A stretch of DNA of 64,000 bases from Bacteroides sp. 51 (GCF_010500965.1 NZ_QVMI01000002.1:186001-250000), one strand, 5' to 3'; counted from the stretch's first letter, positions 1 through 9,466 are shown. Notes: generated from the sequence alone by a model not told the origin. Numbers and translations are program-made.

Positions 1-559
1 AATTATCCATAGGCAATGTGAGAATCATTTTTTCTTCTTTCTCCTCGTCTAAATAGAAAAAAACAATGCTTTCATGCATTGAGTCCTCCTCTTTCGCATT
101 GAGCCCACCAAAACGCAGGTCATACCTTTTTTCTGATATTTCAGGATATGAAATATGACTTATAATATATTTCATTCTCTCTATCACCACATCATTAAGC
201 CCGTTTTCCAATATGGCAATTTTCTCTTTAAAGTTTATCAATCCATACACAGAGCGTATAGTATATCCATCCTCTAATCCTAAAGGCTGCGGGATTTCAA
301 GAGGATCATATTTGCCTCTTTCCGGTTCTTCAAACGAGAAAAAAAGCATAAACTTATTTTTCATATCATGATAGAGTGACCCAAAAGGAATGAATACTTC
401 ATTTCTACAATTGGGACACTGCCAAAGAAATAATTCATCGTTGAAGATTTTGTCTCTCAGTTCAGGATCAAGGTCAACATTGACAGAATCCCAAAGTTCA
501 AACTCTCCGCGAGCATGACAATGCGGGCAATCGATAGGCTCTTTGTGGGATTGAGACAT
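1..559 (-). CDS. CpXC domain protein (3' part cut by window edge)
   Basis: An open frame starts with ATG at 559 and is still open at position 1, giving at least 186 residues. The N-terminus holds two cysteine pairs, CPHC near residue 11 and CPNC near residue 49, the zinc-ribbon-like pattern of the CpXC family; the spacer between them is acidic. The rest has no membrane segment and no enzyme motif that I recognise. It begins 12 bases after the stop of the DUF262 gene, so it is probably the last visible gene of the defence operon. Function unknown; CpXC proteins are scattered in bacterial genomes without a defined role. Its place next to a restriction locus suggests, but does not show, a defence role. 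Confidence 0.7.
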   Translation of the reverse strand, partial: MSQSHKEPIDCPHCHARGEFELWDSVNVDLDPELRDKIFNDELFLWQCPNCRNEVFIPFGSLYHDMKNKFMLFFSFEEPERGKYDPLEIPQPLGLEDGYTIRSVYGLINFKEKIAILENGLNDVVIERMKYIISHISYPEISEKRYDLRFGGLNAKEEDSMHESIVFFYLDEEKEEKMILTLPMDN

Positions 560-571
560 GATTACATTATA

Positions 572-2356
572 TTATTTAATCCATCCATCTTCTTTTAGCT
601 TATCAATCATCGCCTGGACATCGGCCGGTGGAGTAGTAGATGAGCCCTTACTGTTTTGATAATTTACATCCCAATCCTTTAGAAGTTTCATTATCTCAGA
701 AGAGATGATCTTATCCCGGTGCTCAATATTCCCCAAAGTCCAGTCGTCAGCTATACTGGCAACTAATATCCTTGTTACCTCTATCTCCGATTTCTGATAT
801 TCATCCTGTTTCTTTTTGAAGTATCCATTGCTGGCGATGATGTTTAATTTTCTTTCAAAAGGTGTTTTGTTTCCGATATGCTCAATCATAGCGCTCACTT
901 CTTCAGGTTGCACATCGGGGAAAAACGATGTTTGCCATTTCTGTGGTAAGATATGTTCGATTTGCCAATTGTCAGGTAAAAGTTGATCTTGATGGTTATA
1001 GGCATACGATTTTAATAACATTCTAACTATGTTGCGATGCGGTTTCCTAATGATGCTCTCCAAAGGCATCTTGTCAATAGCCCGAAATCCAAAGTCTGGA
1101 TGCGAGTCGTTAATTATTTTTGCTCCCAATTTCATAATATCCGCTTTAACAGCATTGATGGTGGGAAATAGGAGGAATCGTGTTATTAGTTCTTCTGTTA
1201 GCTTGTTGAGGAATAAGAGGAAATTCTCATCAAAGTCATCCTCCTTTCGGTGTGATAAATAGTAGATAATGACCGGATATTTCCAAAATTCATTCGGATA
1301 GGATGTGAGTATATCTAATGCCTTCCTGATTTTTAGGTTATTATCCCAACTTTCTTCCGGTACATCCTGATTTGTGTTAATAACCTTCCAAAGATTTAAT
1401 GACGTTCTCAATTCCTGCATTAGATTTTTATCATCTAAACGAGCGAATTTGTTTGCGGAATAAAACTTTCTTACTCCAGGGGTCGTGGAACTTACATCAT
1501 TCTCTTTTGCTCTTAAATAAAACATATAGTAATAGAAAAGTTGTTGAATGCTTTCGTATGCCTCGGCTGCTTCTTTCTCCAAGCTTTTCCACTCATTAAT
1601 AAACAATTCTTTCTCTTCTCCCTGAAGGTTATTGTATATCTTTGCTTTGAAAATATCTGCATCAGAAAGTGGTAGCCCTCTATTGTTTAATGTTGAGAAA
1701 ATGGTCAATGCTGTATCTTGACTATCTGCACTAATTGGTAGGAGAATAGCTCTATTTAGTAAGGTATAGATGAAATCATATACTTTTAGAGGTGATTTCT
1801 CACAATGGGCATCGTACAATCTTTGGAATAATAAATAATTTTTTGAGTAGTTGTCATCTGCCTCTGAATCTGCTATTCCTGACTCAAGAATATTCCCAAG
1901 AATCTCATTCCCTTCGTTATCCACAACCATTGATGTTAGTAGAATATTAGTATAATCTACTTCTCCGGTATAATTATCTGTATGCCAAATGGCAGGTTCT
2001 ATCTGACGTATAAAATTCTGCGCTTTCGCAGAATTCACATCGTCTCCATTACGCAACTTTGTATAAATAGCTCGAAGCAATAAAAATAATGATGTGATAC
2101 GTTGTTGTCCATCTATAATCTCTTGCTTCATTTCTTCATTTTCAAACGAAACAATGCTACCTAAGAAATAAGAACTGTTTTGATTAACATCTCCTTGTGT
2201 AGTAGCAAATTCCCATATGTCTTCAAAAAGTGTTTCGATCTGCTCGGATGTCCAAGCGTAAGGTCTTTGATATTCAGGTATGATAAAAGGCTTCGTTCTG
2301 CCGGTTTTCAATAGCTCTGACACACTCTGTTTGTTTACACTAATTGCTGTTGCCAT
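572..2356 (-). CDS. DUF262/DUF1524 (GmrSD-like) type IV restriction protein
   Basis: A 594-residue protein with the two-part layout of single-chain GmrSD/BrxU-like enzymes. The N-terminal DUF262 domain (about residues 10-230) carries the EIIDGQQR motif near residue 78, which in this family belongs to a ParB-like nucleotide-hydrolysing site. The C-terminal DUF1524 domain has QIEHILPQKW near residue 470, the His-x-x-Pro core of an HNH-type nuclease. Characterised relatives cut modified phage DNA in a nucleotide-dependent way. The gene sits 42 bases downstream of the first Fic gene and 12 bases upstream of the CpXC gene, so it reads as part of the same transcript as the type I system. Length is normal and no damage is visible. 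The substrate cannot be told from sequence. Confidence 0.85.
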   Translation of the reverse strand: MATAISVNKQSVSELLKTGRTKPFIIPEYQRPYAWTSEQIETLFEDIWEFATTQGDVNQNSSYFLGSIVSFENEEMKQEIIDGQQRITSLFLLLRAIYTKLRNGDDVNSAKAQNFIRQIEPAIWHTDNYTGEVDYTNILLTSMVVDNEGNEILGNILESGIADSEADDNYSKNYLLFQRLYDAHCEKSPLKVYDFIYTLLNRAILLPISADSQDTALTIFSTLNNRGLPLSDADIFKAKIYNNLQGEEKELFINEWKSLEKEAAEAYESIQQLFYYYMFYLRAKENDVSSTTPGVRKFYSANKFARLDDKNLMQELRTSLNLWKVINTNQDVPEESWDNNLKIRKALDILTSYPNEFWKYPVIIYYLSHRKEDDFDENFLLFLNKLTEELITRFLLFPTINAVKADIMKLGAKIINDSHPDFGFRAIDKMPLESIIRKPHRNIVRMLLKSYAYNHQDQLLPDNWQIEHILPQKWQTSFFPDVQPEEVSAMIEHIGNKTPFERKLNIIASNGYFKKKQDEYQKSEIEVTRILVASIADDWTLGNIEHRDKIISSEIMKLLKDWDVNYQNSKGSSTTPPADVQAMIDKLKEDGWIK

Positions 2357-2398
2357 ATCAATTATTATTTCAGATTATACTTATTGTTATTTGAAGTG

Positions 2399-3454
2399 TT
2401 AGATTCCTTTTATCTCCCAAAACCCATTACGCTTACCGTTTTTACGCTCAATAATACCTTTCTCAACTAATCCTACTGTTAATCGCTTTACAGTGGATAT
2501 AGATTTTCCTATTTGTTTAGCTATCTCCTGTTGCTTTATCTGTGGGTTCTTACGAATGCAGTCAAGCAAAGCCTTTTCCTCCAAAGTGTAATTCAAAGTA
2601 TCAATTTGAGACTTTGAAATTTCAGGAGTGATACTTTGGAGCTCATTTCCTATATGCATTGAACGATTTCTTAATTCGTTCTTTTCTCCCATCAGCAAAT
2701 TGCGGAAGAAGCGCTCCAAGTATTCAGGATTCCGTTTAACCCCTTTCTGCACGTTCTGATAGTTCGCTCTGACCAAAGCATTTCGGAAATACCATGAATG
2801 CTTCGCAAAAAGATCATTTTCCACATTAAAGCCGATAGAACGGAGGTATTGAATTGTAAAGACAGCAACAGCTCGGGTATTGCCTTCTCCAAACGGATGT
2901 ATCTGCCATAAACCGGATACGAATTTAGTGATATGCTTTACGATTTGTTCCAAACTTAAGCCTGTATAGTCAAATGCTTTTTCCTGTTCAATATCGTATT
3001 CAATAGCCTTACGAAGATCAGGAGCTGAAACATAAAGAACAGTATCTCCATCAAGCACCCATTCTTTCTTTGTTATGTTATAATCACGAATCTTTCCGGC
3101 AAACTTGAAAACTCCATCGAATATACGTCGATGCACGGCTGTAAAACCAGCTACAGTAAAGGCAAAGGAGCGCTCACCGAGCAACTTGGTAATATTTGCC
3201 GAAGCTCTATCCGCTTCTTCTCTTTCATCATCCTTTGCTGTCCGAGTCTTTTTCGACTGATAATAACTCTTTATTCGCTCTTGAACTTCATCAATAGTTA
3301 TATCCCCTTCGATATGTTGCCGGGCGGTTTCAATCAGGTATTCGGATGGGGTTAGTCCATCAACAGCTTGCAGACCTATTGCGGTCTGCCAGGCATAACC
3401 TTTCTCCCGTTTAGCGGGCTCGGATTGTCGGAGGTATTCGTCGAAGTTGGTCAT
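2399..3454 (-). CDS. Fic family protein with C-terminal winged-helix domain
   Basis: A 351-residue Fic-domain protein. The catalytic motif HPFGEGNTR lies at residues 186-194 with the invariant His, so AMP or another nucleotide moiety could be transferred to a target. The N-terminal helical stretch (residues 20-65, LQAVDGLTPSEYL followed by IEGDITIDE) resembles the VbhA-type antitoxin/organising helix of other Fic proteins, but I see no exact [S/T]xxxE[G/N] inhibitory motif there. The C-terminus (about 285-348) looks like a winged-helix DNA-binding domain (KQQEIAKQIGKSISTVKRL). Its start overlaps the end of the upstream Fic gene by 4 bases, the usual sign of translational coupling. Target and whether it acts as a toxin are unknown. 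Confidence 0.9.
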   Translation of the reverse strand: MTNFDEYLRQSEPAKREKGYAWQTAIGLQAVDGLTPSEYLIETARQHIEGDITIDEVQERIKSYYQSKKTRTAKDDEREEADRASANITKLLGERSFAFTVAGFTAVHRRIFDGVFKFAGKIRDYNITKKEWVLDGDTVLYVSAPDLRKAIEYDIEQEKAFDYTGLSLEQIVKHITKFVSGLWQIHPFGEGNTRAVAVFTIQYLRSIGFNVENDLFAKHSWYFRNALVRANYQNVQKGVKRNPEYLERFFRNLLMGEKNELRNRSMHIGNELQSITPEISKSQIDTLNYTLEEKALLDCIRKNPQIKQQEIAKQIGKSISTVKRLTVGLVEKGIIERKNGKRNGFWEIKGI

Positions 3455-4305
3455 ATATTATTCTTGTTAAACGAATCCTGAGGATCGCTCGTTGTTTTCA
3501 GGGGGTCAAATGCTTGCGAACGCTTATAAGTTGCTATCTCTTTGCGCAAATTGCGGATATGTTCAGCCAATATAAACTCACGGAAAGGCTCTAAGGAATC
3601 TTGTTCACGAGAGTCAATCAACGCCTGTATATATTCCGCTTTGTTATCTTTATCTACCTTGGTAGGAATCAGGTTTAATTCAAATTGCAGGTGATTCATC
3701 ACAAGACGCGACATTCTGCCATTGCCATCCACCCACGGATGAATAGTTACGAGTAAATAGTGGGCATCAAAGCTCAATAGATACTTTTCTATCAGGTCGT
3801 CACTTTGTAATAGAGTATTTCTGCGTTCGTTGATCTGTTGGCAGAAAGCCTTCAAATGTGCCGGAACTTTCAGGTAATTCATATAAGAACTGCCGCCTGT
3901 TCCCGCTGTTACATTTACTAAACGAAGGTCACCTTTTGAGGAATCGAATGAACCTTGCAGAGTATTATAAATGCTATCGGTATTCTTCATCACAATAGCG
4001 GAAAGGAATTTGAGCATTTCTGTATTGAAATCAGTATGTTGTTTTGCCAACGTCATGCTGTATTCATAAGCAGCTTTCAAATCAAGGTTCATCATCTGCT
4101 CGCTAATCGTTCGACCTTTAGCAGAAATACTTTCATCAAAGAGCAGTTGGTTTTCCACCTCCGTTAGCGTAGAACCTTCTATCGCAGTAGAATTTGTAAT
4201 AAGGGAGTATAGATAGAACTTATCATGGTCTATCTGCTGTCCAATGCCCAATTGATTGTATTCATCAACAAGCTGCAGAAGCTGCTCTTTATTAGTATTC
4301 TTCAT
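3451..4305 (-). CDS. Fic family protein with N-terminal inhibitory helix
   Basis: A 284-residue Fic protein with a complete catalytic motif HPWVDGNGR at residues 189-197. Near the N-terminus, S39-T-A-I-E43-G44 fits the [S/T]xxxE[G/N] autoinhibitory helix of class II Fic enzymes, whose Glu blocks productive ATP binding until displaced. The protein is therefore likely self-restrained. It lies 38 bases after the 4344-5015 gene and overlaps the next Fic gene by 4 bases. The two Fic proteins differ in length and motif (HPW..GNGR against HPF..GNTR), so they are not a recent duplication. Enzyme class is certain; the AMPylation target and any joint action with its neighbour are inference. Confidence 0.9.
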   Translation of the reverse strand: MKNTNKEQLLQLVDEYNQLGIGQQIDHDKFYLYSLITNSTAIEGSTLTEVENQLLFDESISAKGRTISEQMMNLDLKAAYEYSMTLAKQHTDFNTEMLKFLSAIVMKNTDSIYNTLQGSFDSSKGDLRLVNVTAGTGGSSYMNYLKVPAHLKAFCQQINERRNTLLQSDDLIEKYLLSFDAHYLLVTIHPWVDGNGRMSRLVMNHLQFELNLIPTKVDKDNKAEYIQALIDSREQDSLEPFREFILAEHIRNLRKEIATYKRSQAFDPLKTTSDPQDSFNKNNI

Positions 4306-4343
4306 GCGATATTTATTTGCTTATACTACAGTTGTCCACTAAA

Positions 4344-5015
4344 TTATATTATTTCCACGTTTAACCCCAATTTTAATTTCTTGGATATCTCTTCCAATTG
4401 CAATCTTTTTTGATTCGTGGCCGAATGAGTAACAATCCACCAACCACCTTCTATTTCGTGTTGGTTATAAAAGTCATCCTTTATTTTTGACACAAGTGGA
4501 AGACCAACCCATTTCATATTTAGCTCGGCAACTTTTTCTACTCCTATTCTGAGGATAGTGTATATAAAAGTTTCATAAGCATATGAATTTTCAATGGTTG
4601 TTCCGTCTGGAAATTTAACAGAAAGGCGGGTCTTTTTCGCCTTATTAGCGAACTTCATTTTTCGTTCAGTTTTCTTCTTTTTAGCATTTTCGTTAGTCGC
4701 ATATATTTTTTCTTGGACTTCCTTCCGCTCTGAAGAGAGAGGGTATTGTTTTGTTTCTTTTTCATCTGTAATAACCCGTTTCCGAGTTAAGCGAACAGAC
4801 AGGTTTTCCCCCGGAATATAATCGACAACCAAGACAATCGGACGTTCTATCTTAGTTATGATAGGCTCTATACTATCTGAAAGTCGAGGGATTACATCAT
4901 CTTTAATCAACTCTTCTTCCAGTTGATCCACCGCCTTCAGGGTCTCTTCATTCAAAGGTAAACCTAATTCTTTTAGTCCACGTATGGAGTTGTATAATGT
5001 TTCTAATTTGGTCAT
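4344..5015 (-). CDS. Unrecognised protein between hsdR and the Fic pair
   Basis: A 223-residue protein I cannot assign to a named family. It has three visible parts: an N-terminal region (1-60) with acidic helices, a middle very rich in Lys/Arg (about 95-125, with NAKKKKTERKMKFANKAKK), and a compact C-terminal domain (about 127-223) beginning LSVKFPDGTTIEN and including a Trp pair in EGGWWIVTHS. Proteins with this C-terminal pattern tend, as I recall, to be encoded near restriction systems. The basic linker suggests nucleic-acid contact. It begins 14 bases after the hsdR stop codon, so it is cotranscribed. No nuclease or methylase motif is seen. Confidence 0.7.
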   Translation of the reverse strand: MTKLETLYNSIRGLKELGLPLNEETLKAVDQLEEELIKDDVIPRLSDSIEPIITKIERPIVLVVDYIPGENLSVRLTRKRVITDEKETKQYPLSSERKEVQEKIYATNENAKKKKTERKMKFANKAKKTRLSVKFPDGTTIENSYAYETFIYTILRIGVEKVAELNMKWVGLPLVSKIKDDFYNQHEIEGGWWIVTHSATNQKRLQLEEISKKLKLGLNVEII

Positions 5016-5029
5016 AATCTAAAATGCAT

Positions 5030-8000
5030 TTATAATTCGTTCTTATCTTTACCGTATTTTGCAATAGGTTCAGCCGCTTGTTGCACAAATTCATCATTGA
5101 GAGTTGTTTTATAAAGCTTGTGCCCCGAGTCAGATAAGTCAATGGAATCTGATGGATTATCACTCCATTCTTCACATTGTTTCAGAAGAACAGCCATCGC
5201 ATTTTCAGATTCTTCTGGTGGATATTTGTACTTCTTCAATAGACGTTTTACGAGTCGGCGCATACCTGCTCTTGCTGATTCTTTCTTTTGCCAGTCAATA
5301 GTCCTATTCTTACGGAGCATATCGGTTAACTCTTTAGTCATTTCGACTAACTGTTCGTTTGTATAGAAATCTTGAACGGCTCTTGGTTTAGTTAATGCGT
5401 CATAGAAAGCTTTTTCTTCCGCATTGAGTCCAAGCTCATTCTTCTCATTTTCTGTTTCGGCTATATTTTTTGCCATTTTTAGAAGTTCCTGAATCACTTC
5501 TTCATTGGTAAGCATTCCCTTGAGGTAGTTTGATAAAGCTTGATTCAACATTTCAGAGAATTTTTCTGCCTGTACAAGATTGGTTCTTTTGTAAAGGCTT
5601 ACTCTTTCTGCCAATAAACGTTTAAGTAATTCTATGGCAATATTTTTCTCCTTCATCTTTGATATCTCGTCCAAGAACTTAGCATCGAATAACGAAAATT
5701 CAGTCTTAACATCCGAAAATAGGTTGATAACACCCTGGCTCTTTATGCTTTGCTTTAAAAGTTCACCAATCCGTTCATTAATTTCTCGTTTTGAAACTTT
5801 CCCTTTACCTGTCATTCTATTTAATAGGATACGAACGGTTTCAAAAAATGCTGCTTCGAAGCGTAATGTATTATCTAATAAACTGCGACACAAAGTGATC
5901 GCATCATGCAACAATTTTGCTTCTTTTAAGAATGCATCTCTTTGCGCCTCCTTATCAGGAGCCATAATGAAGTTCACTCCACCCTTTATCAACTGCGCTC
6001 TGTCGGCATCTGTTCCTGTTTGAAAACTACCATAATCATATCCGTGGAATATGTCTCGACAGACTTCTAACTTTTCTTTGAACTTGGATAGAGCCGTTTC
6101 TTTTATATCTAATTTCTCAAAATTACTCTTATCTCGTTTTGTATAATCGCGCATGGCATCTTTCAGGGCTTTAGCAATACCTATATAGTCAACAATTAGA
6201 CCTCCTGCTTTATCTAAGAATACCCTATTGACACGCGCTATCGCTTGCATCAGATTATGCCCCTTCATCGGTTTATAAACATACATTGTTGCAAGCGATG
6301 GCACATCGAATCCTGTAAGCCACATATCAACGACAATGGCAATCTTCATCGGGTCTTCATTATCTTTGAATTTTTTTGCCAATTCTTTTTTGTATTGTTT
6401 ATTGCCGACAATAGAATGCCATTCCTCCGGATCATTATTTCCTCCAGTCATAACTACTTTTACTTTCTCATCCCATTCCGGGCGTAGTTCAAGTATTTTT
6501 TTATAGATATCAATAGCGATAGATCGTGAGTAAGCTACAATCATCGCCTTTCCTGTCAACTCAAACTGACGGTTTTCTTCATAATGTTTGATAATATCTC
6601 GACAAAGCGAATCAATAGTTTCAGGAGCACCAAGTATGACATCGAGATGAGATAGTTCTTGTTTGCTCTTTTCGATTTGATCAATCTCTGCCCCCTCTTC
6701 AGCTAAACTTTCATATTCAGCATCGATTAATCTAAGAGTTTCTTCTTCCAATTTTAAGTTGATAACACGCGATTCATAGAATACAGGGCGAGTGGCTCCA
6801 TCTTCTACAGCCTGGGTCATGTCATAAACGTCAATATAATTTCCAAAGACCTCTTGTGTATCTTTGTCTTTTGTTGATATTGGCGTGCCGGTAAATCCGA
6901 TAAAAGATGCATTGGGTAAAGAATCGTGAATAATACGAGCAGCTCCTATAACGACTTTAGCCTCTTCTTTGCCTTCTTTGTTCTTTGTGAGACGAATCTT
7001 TTCTTCAAAGCCGTATTGTCCCCTATGTGCTTCATCGGTCATAACGATTATATTCCGTCTTTCAGACAATGGCTCGTTTGATTCCTCAAACTTCTGCATG
7101 GTAGTAAAAATAATCCCATTTGCTTCCCTGCCTAAAAGAAGTTCTTTGAGATTTTCCCTGCTTTTGGCTTGTATTGGTGTTTGCCTCAAGAATTGCTTGC
7201 ATTTTGCAAATTGTGTGTATAACTGATCATCAAGGTCATTCCGGTCGGTTATAACCACAATCGTTGGTTGAGATAAAGAATGTTGGAGTAAATGAGCATA
7301 AAAAACCATAGAGAGCGATTTTCCACTTCCTTGTGTGTGCCAAAAGACACCAACTTTGCCATCATTCCCTATAGCTTGTTTGGTTCGTTCAATAGCTTTA
7401 TTTACGGCGAAGTATTGATGATATCCTGCTAATATCTTGATAGATTCGCTTTTGTCATCCTTAGAGAAACAAATATAATTTTTGATTATATCTAAAAAAC
7501 GTTCTTTAACAAAGATTCCCTCAAAGAAGGTATCGTAATCGGCTAATTGCGTGCTTTCATAACTCCCATCTTTGGTTTTCCACTCCATGTAACGATCTTC
7601 TTTGCTGGTTATGGTACCAGCTTTAGACGCACTCATGTCTGTCATCACACAGATTGCATTATATACAAACATAGATGGGATTTCTTGCATATAGTTTCGC
7701 AATTGGCGATAAGCAGCAGATGCATCAGTCTCTTCTCGTGATGGAGATTTGATTTCAACAATAGCAAGTGGCAATCCATTTATGAAAACAACCAAGTCCG
7801 GGCGCTTTTCGGATTTTTCAACAAAAGTCCACTGATTTATGATTTGGAATGTGTTTTTATGAATATGTTCATAATCATAATCTATCAGGTAAACGAGATT
7901 GCTTTGTTGTTCTTTCCCGTCAAAGTAACTAACCTCTATGCCATGTTGGAGATAATCCATGAAATGTTCATTCCGTTGAGTCAAGCTACCGGCGTCCAGA

Positions 8001-8200
8001 TTTCTCAATTTAGAAATAGCCTCTTCAATGCCGATTTGTGGTATCGACCTATTCAGTTCAATAAGGCTTTGTTTTAATTGAGCTTCATAAAAAGGAAGAT
8101 AATAGTCCCGTTCAACATCAGGACCATATAAATACTCGTATCCTAACTTTTGATATAGTCCGATAAGAGCTTGTTCGTAGCTGTTCTCTGTGAATGACAT
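5030..8200 (-). CDS. hsdR: Type I restriction endonuclease subunit R
   Basis: A 1056-residue HsdR subunit, the motor and nuclease of the type I complex. The N-terminal PD-(D/E)xK nuclease site is visible as PDLVVFINGLPLAIVEIKSP around residues 133-152 (Asp and Glu-x-Lys). It is followed by a superfamily 2 translocase with Walker A HTQGSGKS near residue 288, a DEAH box in MTDEAHRGQYG, SFIGFTGTP as motif III, and the helicase motif VI region ARVNRVF. The C-terminal 350 residues form the helical part that docks on HsdM. Length is normal for this subclass. It lies 11 bases after the Abi-C gene, in an operon that starts with xre-hsdM. It requires HsdS from the same operon for sequence recognition. 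Confidence 0.97.
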   Translation of the reverse strand: MSFTENSYEQALIGLYQKLGYEYLYGPDVERDYYLPFYEAQLKQSLIELNRSIPQIGIEEAISKLRNLDAGSLTQRNEHFMDYLQHGIEVSYFDGKEQQSNLVYLIDYDYEHIHKNTFQIINQWTFVEKSEKRPDLVVFINGLPLAIVEIKSPSREETDASAAYRQLRNYMQEIPSMFVYNAICVMTDMSASKAGTITSKEDRYMEWKTKDGSYESTQLADYDTFFEGIFVKERFLDIIKNYICFSKDDKSESIKILAGYHQYFAVNKAIERTKQAIGNDGKVGVFWHTQGSGKSLSMVFYAHLLQHSLSQPTIVVITDRNDLDDQLYTQFAKCKQFLRQTPIQAKSRENLKELLLGREANGIIFTTMQKFEESNEPLSERRNIIVMTDEAHRGQYGFEEKIRLTKNKEGKEEAKVVIGAARIIHDSLPNASFIGFTGTPISTKDKDTQEVFGNYIDVYDMTQAVEDGATRPVFYESRVINLKLEEETLRLIDAEYESLAEEGAEIDQIEKSKQELSHLDVILGAPETIDSLCRDIIKHYEENRQFELTGKAMIVAYSRSIAIDIYKKILELRPEWDEKVKVVMTGGNNDPEEWHSIVGNKQYKKELAKKFKDNEDPMKIAIVVDMWLTGFDVPSLATMYVYKPMKGHNLMQAIARVNRVFLDKAGGLIVDYIGIAKALKDAMRDYTKRDKSNFEKLDIKETALSKFKEKLEVCRDIFHGYDYGSFQTGTDADRAQLIKGGVNFIMAPDKEAQRDAFLKEAKLLHDAITLCRSLLDNTLRFEAAFFETVRILLNRMTGKGKVSKREINERIGELLKQSIKSQGVINLFSDVKTEFSLFDAKFLDEISKMKEKNIAIELLKRLLAERVSLYKRTNLVQAEKFSEMLNQALSNYLKGMLTNEEVIQELLKMAKNIAETENEKNELGLNAEEKAFYDALTKPRAVQDFYTNEQLVEMTKELTDMLRKNRTIDWQKKESARAGMRRLVKRLLKKYKYPPEESENAMAVLLKQCEEWSDNPSDSIDLSDSGHKLYKTTLNDEFVQQAAEPIAKYGKDKNEL

Positions 8201-8211
8201 ATTATATCGTT

Positions 8212-8844
8212 TTAAGTATCAAATTCATCTTTAGTCTCTAAATAGTATAGATATTCCTCTCTGTATGCTTGGTAGTCTTGTTGGTACAAAGCTTCCGAAG
8301 CAGAAAGGCTAAGTAATCCAATAACCAAAGGGTTTGCATAGTCAAAATACTCATTGAACATCTGGCAATCTTCGTAGTGTATTCGACTATTCCTTTGGGG
8401 CTTACTATACTTTATGTAATAGTGTAAGATAAATCCTCCAAGAACATCAGTTATTTTATAGGTTAGCAAGGATAAGCTCCTGTCTATTGGAGGCTCTTTT
8501 ATATCTTTTCCATGCGAGGCAAAGCCACAGTCATTTCTGAATTCTGCAATCGTTTGTGTAACGGCGGCAATTCGTCTTGATAATTCATAAATCTTCTCAT
8601 TATTATAACAAGAAGGGGTTATTGTATCAACAGTTTTGCGAACTAAACCCTGAAAAGACTCGCACTGTTTGTATGTGATATTTTTATTGGTTAGGATGGT
8701 TTTACATATTCCTTCGATTAAACTTTTACAAGTTTCAATGCATAGCGATGCATTTGTTTCGATAGATTCTTCTATCATTAAAACATGTGCTTCAAAAGCG
8801 CCAAAACTCGGCATCTTAGTAATATGTTCTCTTGTCCAATCCAT
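8212..8844 (-). CDS. Abortive infection family protein (Abi-C domain)
   Basis: A 210-residue protein whose central part fits the abortive infection C-terminal (Abi-C) family: SLCIETCKSLIEGICKTIL (residues 32-50), then the LSRRIAAVTQTIAEFRNDCGFASHGKD segment (about 88-114), which has the family's R-N-x-x-G...HG pattern. Such proteins are associated with phage exclusion; the mechanism of this branch is not known to me. The start codon lies only 14 bases beyond the recombination core at 8858-8870, that is at the outer edge of the hsdS cassette array, and the stop is 11 bases before hsdR. A gene in this slot would stay in place however the cassettes are shuffled. Confidence 0.75.
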   Translation of the reverse strand: MDWTREHITKMPSFGAFEAHVLMIEESIETNASLCIETCKSLIEGICKTILTNKNITYKQCESFQGLVRKTVDTITPSCYNNEKIYELSRRIAAVTQTIAEFRNDCGFASHGKDIKEPPIDRSLSLLTYKITDVLGGFILHYYIKYSKPQRNSRIHYEDCQMFNEYFDYANPLVIGLLSLSASEALYQQDYQAYREEYLYYLETKDEFDT

Positions 8845-8845
8845 A

Positions 8846-9388
8846 CTAATTTGATCTTAAATTATCATTTATCCGACGGTTGATGGCGATTTTATCGTCG
8901 AGGGAAGAGAGGATGGAGGCTATTCTTTTCTGAACTTCATACTTCGGATAGGTAATTTCAACTTGCCTCAATTCCGTTTGTTTAATGCCCGTTACAGTAG
9001 TTCCTGTTTCTCTGGCAATCAAACGTCCCTTTCCTATTTTAGATAAGAAAAAATATTTTAAATATGTGTTATCTAAAACATATTTTTTTCCTCGTAATGT
9101 TACGATGCGCTGAGCAAGTGCAATGTTTTCGTTCTCTATTTGAGCGACTTCTCCTAATGGGGCTTCTGTAGTTAAAACAACATCTCCTCTCTCTGGAAAT
9201 CCGCGAACCATCCAAGACCTATAATCTTCGTTAGAGATAAATTCGTTAGGAGTTTGGATTATTCCTCCTTTTACTATTTTAGCAGTAATAAGAGGTACTC
9301 CTTTGTCCGTTTTATTAGGAGTCTTACCGCGATAGTCAATAATACATTCTAATAAATTTTCTAATATATTTGTTTTCCACTCTTCCAT
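8846..9388 (-). CDS. hsdS: HsdS N-terminal half (single target-recognition domain)
   Basis: This frame encodes the first half of a type I specificity subunit. It starts at MEEWK (9388), 10 bases after the stop of the complete hsdS gene; upstream in-frame codons (MIYTAKFSF) come from the preceding gene's 3' end and are probably not translated. It includes one Methylase_S target-recognition domain (about 180 residues) and the first conserved helix LDDKIAINRRINDNL. Immediately after the NDNL codons homology to the complete gene ends and three foreign codons lead to a stop. The break falls exactly in the 13-bp core repeat at 8858-8870. This is a silent or half-length HsdS, available for recombination. 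Confidence 0.85.
   Translation of the reverse strand: MEEWKTNILENLLECIIDYRGKTPNKTDKGVPLITAKIVKGGIIQTPNEFISNEDYRSWMVRGFPERGDVVLTTEAPLGEVAQIENENIALAQRIVTLRGKKYVLDNTYLKYFFLSKIGKGRLIARETGTTVTGIKQTELRQVEITYPKYEVQKRIASILSSLDDKIAINRRINDNLRSN
8858..8870. repeat. hsdS core repeat, copy 3 (array exit)
   Basis: TAAATTATCATTT, identical to the copies at 10086-10098 and 11266-11278 and in the same orientation. On the coding strand it spells the codons for N-D-N-L. Homology with copy 2 continues on the upstream side (to about 8906, roughly 48 bp with a few mismatches) and stops on the Abi-C side. The core is an imperfect dyad (AAAT-GATA-ATTT), as seen at tyrosine recombinase crossover sites. Confidence 0.8.
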
Positions 9389-9466
9389 AAATGAGAATTT
9401 AGCTGTGTAAATCACTGATTTTTAACTCGCCGGACATCAATTTGGGCAAAATAGAGTCGCGCAATG
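9377..9466. repeat. Direct repeat at hsdS stop/start junction, copy 2
   Basis: About 90 bp that encode the C-terminal LPKLMSGELKISDLHS end of one hsdS unit and the MEEWK start of the next. Nearly identical (a few mismatches) to 10544-10633. These are inside cassettes, unlike the core repeats, and could support homologous exchange of TRD segments. Confidence 0.75.
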
